From Terriglobia bacterium (lineage in GTDB: Bacteria; Acidobacteriota; Terriglobia; Versatilivoradales; Versatilivoraceae), in the NCBI GenBank assembly GCA_022452285.1, contig JAKUNG010000014.1, positions 1 to 64,000 of the forward strand: DNA of 64,000 nucleotides, in the 5' to 3' direction. This document shows positions 57,596 to 64,000 of this stretch, piece by piece. A program made the position numbers and the translations under genes. The notes below the pieces were generated by a model. That model had not been told where the DNA came from, searched no databases, and was given only the letters and a program-made list of their open reading frames with translations. The first letter of the stretch is position 1. Each line of letters starts with the position of its first letter.

Positions 57596-58729
57596 TTAAC
57601 GAAATCGGCTCGGAGAAAATTGATTTGTTGATTGGGACTTATTCCCTTCTACAATTAAACTAGCGGCCAATAACCCCACTGAATAGCTAACTGTGACTCC
57701 GTGTCCTCCTAAACCCGCTAACCAGAAAAATCCTTCTACACAAGGATCCCAACCAACTAAGAATTGCCTGTCAGGGGTCAAAGTTCTCAGACCTGACCAA
57801 GATCGAAGAATTGGCAAATCAGACAATCTTGGGTAAAAATGAGAAATTTTTTCAGCTAGCATATTCAAAATTAATGGATCGTTCTTTGTTATGTTAGGGT
57901 CCTGAACCTCTTCGTCACAAGGACAAAGCAAGAGACCTCCTGATTCTGGACGAAAATAAATTTCTTGAGTGATATCCCAAACGATTGGCCATTTTGATTT
58001 TATCCAGTCTAGTGGCTTTGTTACAAACAAATGTCGACTACAAGGAGTCAAAGGAACATTTAAAGATCCTGCCAACCGTCCCAATTCTGTAGCCCAAGCT
58101 CCTGCAGCATTAATTACAATATCAGCTGGAATCTCCTCTGACTCAGTCTGCACTGCGCAAACTCTCCCATGATGCACAACAATATTCTTAACAGCATTTG
58201 AAAATTTTAATTCTGCACCATTCATCGCGGCAGATTTTAAATAACCCTGCATCAAACTGTGAATGTCAATTACCCCATCTGTAGGACACCAAAGTCCACC
58301 ACTTGCTGGGGATCCCTCTATAATTGGAATAAATTCAGTAATTCTCTCTATTGGCCACCATTCAGTAAGGGTACCACACTGTTTGGCATATGCTCCGTCT
58401 TGCTGAATCTTTTCAGAATCCTTTTTTGATGCAAGAAAAAACGAACCATTTTGTTCGAATTTAGTTTCCACAGGCCAATCTAAAGGTAAGTTACGAAGAA
58501 AAGCTGCTCCCCCCCGTGCTAGGTCACTAATTAACTTATTAGGTACTACCTGTCTAATCATGGCAGCATTTTTCCCAGATGCATGCATACCTGGAAATTC
58601 CTCTCGTTCCAAAACAAAAACTCTTTCCATCCCCAAACGAGTTAAATGAAAAGCTATGGCAGCTCCCGCAAAACCTGCACCTACAACTACAACTGTTGTT
58701 TGTTTATTTTTAAAATCCATAAAATCCAT
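57596..58729 (-). CDS. FAD-dependent amino-acid/glycine oxidase-like enzyme (DAO family)
   Basis: A 377-residue flavoprotein. The FAD-binding GxGxxG is VVVGAGFAGAAIAFHL (about 14-29), followed by the second cofactor region REEFPGMHASGKNAAMIRQ, and the C-terminal RSWSGLRTLTPDRQFLVGWD plus FFWLAGLGGHGVTVSYSVGL that close the FAD site. Typical substrates are D-amino acids, glycine, sarcosine or proline-like amines. Which one applies here is unknown. It lies upstream of the propeller lipoprotein and diverges from the TIM-barrel isomerase gene. Confidence 0.88.
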   Translation of the reverse strand: MDFMDFKNKQTTVVVVGAGFAGAAIAFHLTRLGMERVFVLEREEFPGMHASGKNAAMIRQVVPNKLISDLARGGAAFLRNLPLDWPVETKFEQNGSFFLASKKDSEKIQQDGAYAKQCGTLTEWWPIERITEFIPIIEGSPASGGLWCPTDGVIDIHSLMQGYLKSAAMNGAELKFSNAVKNIVVHHGRVCAVQTESEEIPADIVINAAGAWATELGRLAGSLNVPLTPCSRHLFVTKPLDWIKSKWPIVWDITQEIYFRPESGGLLLCPCDEEVQDPNITKNDPLILNMLAEKISHFYPRLSDLPILRSWSGLRTLTPDRQFLVGWDPCVEGFFWLAGLGGHGVTVSYSVGLLAASLIVEGNKSQSTNQFSPSRFR

Positions 58730-58883
58730 TAACAGTTAGACTACTTTCCTTTCATAGAACCAACAGCACGATATTCTTGTCGATTGCCGCTGATTCTTGA
58801 GATAAAATAGCTATAGATTTCAATCGGTTTGTTCTCTCTTTAGTATAGAGTCTGTCAAACCCTAACCTGAAAGGAATTACTCT

Positions 58884-59759
58884 ATGAAATTTGCTATGCA
58901 TAACTGGATGCGTGAAGAACCGATTGAAACGACCTTAGAAAGACTCCATCGTCTCGGCTATGATGGCATCGAGATCAGTGGAGAACCTAACAAATATGAT
59001 ACAGCTCACGTCAATAAATTGCTCGAAAAGTATAATATTTCTTGCTGGGGATCACATAGCATTATGATGCCAGGACGCGATTTGGTTCACGAAAATAAGT
59101 CAGTACGTCAAGATACAATAAGCTATATGAAGAATTGCATCCAAATGGTTCATGCCCTCCATGGTTCAATTTTTGTTATTTTCCCAACTGAATGTGGTCG
59201 CTTATCAAGAGTAGCTTCCCCAAAAGAAGAATGGAAGTGGGCCATCGAGGGTATTAAAGAAATTACTGATTATGCTGCTAACCTTCAAATTAATGTGGGT
59301 ATTGAAGCTTTAAACCGGTTTGAAACTCATTTTATCAATCGTCATGACCAAGCTCTTGCACTAGCTGATGAAGTCAGTCCAGAAGTAGGGGTTGCTTTAG
59401 ATGCCTTTCACATGAATATCGAAGAAGTTGATCCTTTAAAGGCCATTCGCAAGGTGGGGAAACGATTGATTGATTTTCATGTTGCAGATAATAATCGTCG
59501 TCCCCCGGGAGAGGGTAGTTATGATTGGAAGAAATTGATTGAAACCCTACATGAAGTTGGCTATGACGCCTACCTTACCCAAGAATTCGTTAATCCCGTT
59601 GATCGTACACCCTTAGGATTTAAAAACGTGCAAAACCTAGAAAAAGTATCTCCAGATCTACTAAAATTTTTACAAGATCATGGTTCAGGTGTACTCAGCG
59701 CAACAGAGTATGATAATTCAGTTGAGCAAGCCATTACTTACTTGAAAAGTCTCATTTGA
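58884..59759 (+). CDS. Sugar phosphate isomerase/epimerase-like TIM-barrel protein
   Basis: A 291-residue AP endonuclease-2/xylose-isomerase-like barrel. Metal ligands are visible in INVGIEALNRFETHF, EVGVALDAFHMNIEEVDP, LIDFHVADNNRRPPGEGSYDW and AYLTQEFV (Glu, Asp, His, Glu pattern). It resembles tagatose/allulose 3-epimerases and related IolE/IolI-type enzymes. It is induced or constitutive, unknown. AAAGGAA before the ATG supports the start. Divergent from the DAO-type oxidase gene. Confidence 0.85.
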   Translation: MKFAMHNWMREEPIETTLERLHRLGYDGIEISGEPNKYDTAHVNKLLEKYNISCWGSHSIMMPGRDLVHENKSVRQDTISYMKNCIQMVHALHGSIFVIFPTECGRLSRVASPKEEWKWAIEGIKEITDYAANLQINVGIEALNRFETHFINRHDQALALADEVSPEVGVALDAFHMNIEEVDPLKAIRKVGKRLIDFHVADNNRRPPGEGSYDWKKLIETLHEVGYDAYLTQEFVNPVDRTPLGFKNVQNLEKVSPDLLKFLQDHGSGVLSATEYDNSVEQAITYLKSLI

Positions 59760-59894
59760 AATTTCATCTGTACTCATAAATGATTGAATCCCTTAAAAAA
59801 TTCACAAGGTTTTGGAAGTTTTAAAAGTCTTTAGGGAAATTTTCTATCCCTCTGCCCCTTATCTATTCCAAAGAGTATTTAGTGCATCAGAAAT

Positions 59895-60608
59895 TCATCC
59901 TCTAACAACATCTAGATAATCTTTGATCGAATACTTCAACAAATTTTCTAAATTGACTGTAATGTAACAGGCCCCTCTGGATTTCCAATGTTGAGCAGCT
60001 TGGATTCCAGATGCCATTATTCCAAGCCCAATATTTGATTGATAAATTGAAGTTAGGATGGTGTCAAGAGTCTTTTGAATCTCTGGGTGGTCGGTCTGTC
60101 CTGGGAAACCTAGTGATTGAGAAAGATCCGTGCGTCCCACATTAATGACATCAATACCTTCTACCTCCAATATTTTTGTAAGTTCACTAACCGCCTTTAT
60201 AGTTTCTATATAAAGTACAACAAGAGGGTTTATAGTACCCTTTGCATCATAACAATTCGTTAACGCTTTAGAAGACTGCTCTACAGATTGAACTGCCCGT
60301 TTAGCCTCTTCTTGTGAATTAACTTGGGGGATAATAATGCCCTGAGCTCCGGTTTCTAAAAAACGGGAAATTATCGATTGTGAGTTAGTAGTCACACGTA
60401 CAATAGGAGTTACTCCCCACCGCTTAGCAGAACGTACCATATTTTCACAAGTTCTAAGATCCAAAGAACCATGCTCACTTTCAAGCACTACAAAATCCCA
60501 ACCCATACTAGCCACCATTTCAACCAAGGCTGGGTCAGGATAACGAACAAAGCACCCAAAAACCTTTTCTTTTCTTTTTAATTTTTCCTTAGTTCTGTTA
60601 ATTTCCAA
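59895..60608 (-). CDS. HpcH/HpaI-family aldolase
   Basis: A 237-residue class II (metal-dependent) aldolase/citrate-lyase-like barrel. It has FGCFVRYPDPALVEMVASMG, VVLESEHGSLDLRTCENMVR with the metal-site Glu, GAQGIIIPQVNSQEEAKR and INVGRTDLSQSLGFPGQ. These enzymes cleave 2-keto-3-deoxy sugar acids or 4-hydroxy-2-oxoacids to pyruvate plus an aldehyde. The start is a TTG at 60608 with GAGGAG about ten bases upstream. Third gene of the minus-strand symporter/lactonase/aldolase unit, a sensible set for a sugar acid or hydroxy acid. Confidence 0.87.
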   Translation of the reverse strand: MEINRTKEKLKRKEKVFGCFVRYPDPALVEMVASMGWDFVVLESEHGSLDLRTCENMVRSAKRWGVTPIVRVTTNSQSIISRFLETGAQGIIIPQVNSQEEAKRAVQSVEQSSKALTNCYDAKGTINPLVVLYIETIKAVSELTKILEVEGIDVINVGRTDLSQSLGFPGQTDHPEIQKTLDTILTSIYQSNIGLGIMASGIQAAQHWKSRGACYITVNLENLLKYSIKDYLDVVRG

Positions 60609-60654
60609 AAATATTCTTCTCCTCAGATCTCCGCCTTCTGAACCAAGTATTATT

Positions 60655-61545
60655 TTATGGGTAAAGAAGCCATCCTGTTAAGGAGGTTTCTGTTCGGTAA
60701 AGCCTTCCGCAAACTGAGGTAATAAAAAGGGTTTTTAAATTATCACCACCCCAGCTGCAGTTGGTCGGCCGATCACAAGGTGTGGAATGTTTTTCTAAAA
60801 TTCTGCCTTGAGGATCAAACACATAAATCATTCCACCAGGACCACTTCGTTCCCACCCTGCAGCTGCCACAATGTTGCCGTTACAATCTAAACACATACC
60901 ATCAATTCCGCGATGGGGAGAAAAATCGTAAAGGATGGTAAAAGATCCTAGAGTACCATCGGAACAAATTGGATAAGCTCGAAGTTCCCGGTTACCCTCA
61001 AAGTTACTCTCTGCCACATACAACGTTTTTAAATCTGGCGATACTAATAATCCATTAGGACGCCCTGTATCGTAAGTCATTCTGCGAACCTTCCAGGATC
61101 CATTTAGCTGAAGATCTGCTCGGTAAACCGAATTATGTTTTAATTCCGGAGGACCAATAATTTGAGCCCAATGACTACTATAGTTCGAATCGGTAAACCA
61201 AATACAATCCTTTTGATCAATCGCCAAATCGTTAGGACTATTAAAGCTTTTCCCTTGAATGTTATCAACAACAACAACTCGATTACCATCAGGGTAATAG
61301 CAAGCAATACATCGACCAGCTGCTTCACAAGCGTACAAGTTACCCTGAGAATTAAGCATTAGACCATTGGCGAAATTAGTCTTTTGCCGATAGACTTGAG
61401 TTTCACCTGAATTGGGAAAATATTTTAGGATCCGACTATTTGGAAAATCAGTAAACAATAAGTTATTACCATCCCACGCTGGACCTTCAGTAAGACCAAA
61501 AGGTCCAGCAACTTCGATAAATTCCCAATTTTTAGAAGAAGTCAA
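60655..61545 (-). CDS. SMP-30/gluconolactonase-family protein
   Basis: A 296-residue propeller without signal peptide, so cytoplasmic. Motifs: PFGLTEGPAWDGNNLLFTD, SPNDLAIDQKDCIWFTD (metal-binding Asn/Asp), TYDTGRPNGLLVSPDLKTL and GIDGMCLDCNGNIVAAAGW. The GPAW Glu and the Asn/Asp ligands of calcium/zinc lactonases are present. Predicted to open a sugar lactone. It begins at a TTG 13 bases after the AGCS symporter gene stops. Likely cotranscribed with symporter and aldolase. Confidence 0.88.
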   Translation of the reverse strand: MTSSKNWEFIEVAGPFGLTEGPAWDGNNLLFTDFPNSRILKYFPNSGETQVYRQKTNFANGLMLNSQGNLYACEAAGRCIACYYPDGNRVVVVDNIQGKSFNSPNDLAIDQKDCIWFTDSNYSSHWAQIIGPPELKHNSVYRADLQLNGSWKVRRMTYDTGRPNGLLVSPDLKTLYVAESNFEGNRELRAYPICSDGTLGSFTILYDFSPHRGIDGMCLDCNGNIVAAAGWERSGPGGMIYVFDPQGRILEKHSTPCDRPTNCSWGGDNLKTLFITSVCGRLYRTETSLTGWLLYP

Positions 61546-61558
61546 TTCAGATTGCTCA

Positions 61559-62914
61559 TTACGGATCTAAAGATGGAGTCAAGTTTGAAAAATAATTTTG
61601 GGTTTCTGCAATAATGACGCTACTCAAACCCAATAATCCGATCAAGTTTGGTAGTGCCATTGCTGCAATCATTATGTCGGAAAGAGCCCATACGGTATCT
61701 AGGGTAAGGATAGCCCCAAGAAAAGTAATAAAAACCCATATTATCCGATAATAGGAGACAAATCGAACATTTCCAAACAAGTACTCAAGTGATTTTTCTC
61801 CATAGTAATTGGCGCCTAGAATAGTTGAAAAGGCAAAAAGCGGCAAACACAGCGCAACAATCATCTCTCCTTGCCAACCTGGTAAACCAAGACCAAAAGC
61901 TGCAGCAGTCAATGCAGCACCACTAGCATTACTTTCCAAAGCCCCAGTGCCTAAAATAACAAACCCTGTGATTGAACACACTAGAATGGTATCAATAAAG
62001 GTCTGAGTCATTGAGACCATTGCCTGAGTTACAGGATGATTAGTCTGCGCAGCTGCAGCAGCTATTCCTGCCGTTCCTAAACCACTCTCATTGCTCATCA
62101 CACCCCTAGCAACTCCATACCGAATTGCCCTTAAAACACCAACTCCAGCAATCCCTCCTACTACAGCAGATGGACTAAAAGCCTCTTGAAGAATCGTCAA
62201 AAAAATCACTGGAATTATTTGCCAATTTAGGATCAAAACTAAAAAGCCAGCCAAAATATATAACAAGATCATAGCAGGTACTAATGTAGCAGTTACTCGG
62301 GCAATAGAACGAATTCCTCCAAGAATTACTATGCCACTAGCAACAGCAGTACCTAGACCACTCCATATTGTTGGTATTCCCAGCGAGGCTTGTAACCCAT
62401 CTGCTATTGAATTAGATTGAACCAAGTTTCCACCTACTAAAAAAGAAAATACAGCAAACAAAGAAAATAATGTTGCTAAGACTCGCTGCTTCAATCCCTG
62501 ACTTAGGTAGTACATCGGTCCACCGGACATTTCACCATTCGGATCTAAAATTCTGAACTTAACACCGAGTAAAGCCTCAGAAAACTTTGTCGCCATACCT
62601 ACCAATCCAGTTAACCACATCCACAGTAAAGCTCCAGGTCCCCCTGAAACTATAGCAGTAGCAACTCCTGCAATATTCCCCGTTCCTACTGTTGCTGCTA
62701 AAGCTGTCATCAACGCTTGGAAATGAGTAACGTCCCCTTGGGCATTCTTCTCCCTACGAGTAATGAAAGCCATATATAGTGATGAAAAAAGCTTTTGAAA
62801 CTGAATGCCCCGGAGACGAATGGAAAGAAATAGTCCAGTACCAGTTACTAAAATCAGCATAGGGGGTCCCCAAAATATGTCTGCTGCTGTGTTTAAGGCA
62901 TCTTGAAAAGTCAT
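61559..62914 (-). CDS. Sodium:alanine/glycine symporter (AGCS family)
   Basis: A 451-residue inner-membrane protein with about 10-11 helices. AGCS signatures: [20 protein letters not shown] at the N-terminus, [18 protein letters not shown] (sodium and amino-acid site), [20 protein letters not shown] and [20 protein letters not shown]. It imports alanine, glycine or a related small amino acid with sodium. First gene of a three-gene operon with a lactonase and an aldolase, an unusual pairing that may mean its substrate is not a simple amino acid. Confidence 0.92.
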   Translation of the reverse strand: MTFQDALNTAADIFWGPPMLILVTGTGLFLSIRLRGIQFQKLFSSLYMAFITRREKNAQGDVTHFQALMTALAATVGTGNIAGVATAIVSGGPGALLWMWLTGLVGMATKFSEALLGVKFRILDPNGEMSGGPMYYLSQGLKQRVLATLFSLFAVFSFLVGGNLVQSNSIADGLQASLGIPTIWSGLGTAVASGIVILGGIRSIARVTATLVPAMILLYILAGFLVLILNWQIIPVIFLTILQEAFSPSAVVGGIAGVGVLRAIRYGVARGVMSNESGLGTAGIAAAAAQTNHPVTQAMVSMTQTFIDTILVCSITGFVILGTGALESNASGAALTAAAFGLGLPGWQGEMIVALCLPLFAFSTILGANYYGEKSLEYLFGNVRFVSYYRIIWVFITFLGAILTLDTVWALSDIMIAAMALPNLIGLLGLSSVIIAETQNYFSNLTPSLDP

Positions 62915-63398
62915 TTTCTTACCGAATAAAGGAAATTTTTATATGGATAATTTTCCTAGATATGATGAGCTAGATGGAAATAAACCATTAAAGTACGCAC
63001 TCTTTATTTGACTGAAGCTCTCAAAATTTTAAATTGAATAAACAATTTGTCCATTCCTAAAATCTTCTTCCTAATCAAATCGTAAAAATCATCTATGATT
63101 TAGACTGCTGATATTTTATCGGTGGCCTTGACCTTAGGAGATGGGACGGTATAAATTAGCATTAGATAATTTCTTAGAAATGGTCAACTAGGTAACTATA
63201 TGCTTTACACTTTTCCCAGCAATAAAGCTACTGATTGTCGTTTGGCTAGCTCCAATCAGAAAAAATCAAAATGGCGTTCTATTTTAACCTTTTTTCTATT
63301 AAGTTCATGCTTCTTCTATCAATTGATTGATGTAACTATTCAAGCTGAAAATAAGTCGGCACATGCTCGGGTTCCAGAGACCCTTTCTGTTTTTCCAA

Positions 63399-63542
63399 AC
63401 TATTGGGGATCTTTTTGCTACTATTTACAAGGCTCTTGGTATTGATTGGGAAAAAACTTATATGACTCCTATCGGTCGTCCAATTAAGATTGCTAACTCA
63501 CTGGGTGATGCTACTGGTATTCCAATTAAAGAAATTATCTAA
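63399..63542 (+). pseudogene. C-terminal remnant of a DUF1501 (sulfatase-like) gene
   Basis: Translating from 63399 gives TIGDLFATIYKALGIDWEKT followed by YMTPIGRPIKIANSLGDATG and IPIKEII-stop (stop at 63540). This strongly resembles the end of DUF1501 proteins (DLYATIYxALGIDxxKxYxTPxGRPxKI). No start or catalytic part precedes it in frame. The preceding bases 63200-63400 lie in another frame that begins with signal-peptide-like text (LTFFLLSSCFF). The segment looks like what is left of two neighbouring genes after an internal deletion. Confidence 0.65.
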
Positions 63543-63586
63543 GGGAAAACCAACCAATTTAAAAGGTTTATAAGGAGGATTCTTTA

Positions 63587-64000
63587 ATGTCATCTTTCCA
63601 TGAGCGAATAATTGGAGCCGCTAAGCTAGATATACACATCTTTGAAGAGGTTGAAAATGATTTTTCAGCCCTAGGCCAGGCAATGATTGTAGTTGTACTT
63701 TCCAGCTTGGCAGGAAGTATCGGCTTACTTGGGCGCGGAGGAGAAAGTTTTAGCATTATCGCTGGTACAGTTGCAAATTTAGTTGTTTGGTTTTTATGGG
63801 CTTGGATTACCTACCTAATTGGTACTCGAATCCTTCCCATGCCGCAAACTCATGCAGACCTCGGACAACTTTTACGTACTACTGGTTTTGCAGCAGCGCC
63901 TGGCATTCTTAAAATATTCGGTGTATTACCGATAGTGGGAACCCCCCTTCTGATTTTGGTAGGCTTTTGGATGTTAGCAGCATTTGTTCTTGCAGTTCGC
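63587..64000 (+). CDS. Yip1-family membrane protein (partial, cut by window edge)
   Basis: An ATG at 63587 with AAGGAGG eight bases upstream opens a frame of 138 codons with no stop before the window ends. The protein begins MSSFHERIIGAAKLDIHIFE and has several hydrophobic helices, including VVVLSSLAGSIGLLG, VANLVVWFLWAWITYLIGT and GTPLLILVGFWMLAAFVLAV, with the VLPIVGxPL loop typical of Yip1/DUF1282 proteins. Such proteins sit in the inner membrane; the function in bacteria is unclear. The right half of the domain is probably missing. Confidence 0.75.
   Translation, partial: MSSFHERIIGAAKLDIHIFEEVENDFSALGQAMIVVVLSSLAGSIGLLGRGGESFSIIAGTVANLVVWFLWAWITYLIGTRILPMPQTHADLGQLLRTTGFAAAPGILKIFGVLPIVGTPLLILVGFWMLAAFVLAVR

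Overview
The window is an AT-rich chromosomal segment from a Gram-negative-type bacterium. It starts inside a 16S rRNA gene on the minus strand (the 5' part, about 887 bases, continuing off the left edge) and then carries dense single-copy housekeeping genes followed by a more accessory half. Several protein types point to Acidobacteriota: a VWFA-related protein of the kind common in acidobacteria, and secreted proteins with the LPDFxCxQ-type C-terminal domain. The 16S start (GAATCAACGCTGGCGGCG) is compatible with this. The assignment is an inference and needs a 16S search. I saw no CRISPR array, insertion sequence, integrase or phage gene.

Layout. 1-1080: rRNA operon start with a recognisable promoter (TTGACA-N17-TAATCT), a boxA-like leader element and an exact 24-bp tandem repeat just upstream. 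1218-12825 (all minus): NtrY/NtrX two-component pair, a DUF6178-like protein, tilS, then the conserved ftsH-folP-glmM group. 13200-14930: cold-shock gene with long leader and strong terminator, a family 5 uracil-DNA glycosylase, and a candidate small RNA with its own promoter and terminator. 14984-30605: rarA, a TrmH-family methyltransferase, tsaC, a YdcF-like protein, queC, a TPR protein, cysE, bioA, a TolB-like lipoprotein, a 3-methyladenine glycosylase and a sodium/solute symporter, plus several secreted proteins of unknown function.

30968-39889: uxuA, a HAD hydrolase, lexA, a CCA-adding enzyme, mutM, a VWFA-related protein, HU and a fused MoaD-MoaE. 40116-44803 is the most unusual stretch: a type III polyketide synthase followed by three translationally coupled genes encoding an acyl-CoA dehydrogenase-like flavoprotein, a PhnD-like binding protein with no signal peptide, and a protein joining a cysteine-less TusA-like domain to a ferritin-like di-iron domain. 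No function is known to me for this trio.

44855-62914: tRNA-Gly(CCC), class I fumarase, then sugar-acid metabolism: a uronate-dehydrogenase-like gene, a SelA-like PLP enzyme and a DRL-like oxidoreductase in one tight operon, an SMP-30-type lactonase, a secreted pentapeptide-repeat protein, an SDR, an MFS exporter, a PQQ-type propeller lipoprotein, a DAO-type oxidase, a TIM-barrel isomerase, and a minus-strand AGCS symporter/SMP-30/HpcH-aldolase operon. Together with uxuA and two transporters this suggests use of uronates or related sugar acids and small amino or organic acids. The right end holds a decayed DUF1501 gene remnant and the first 138 codons of a Yip1-family membrane protein that runs off the window.
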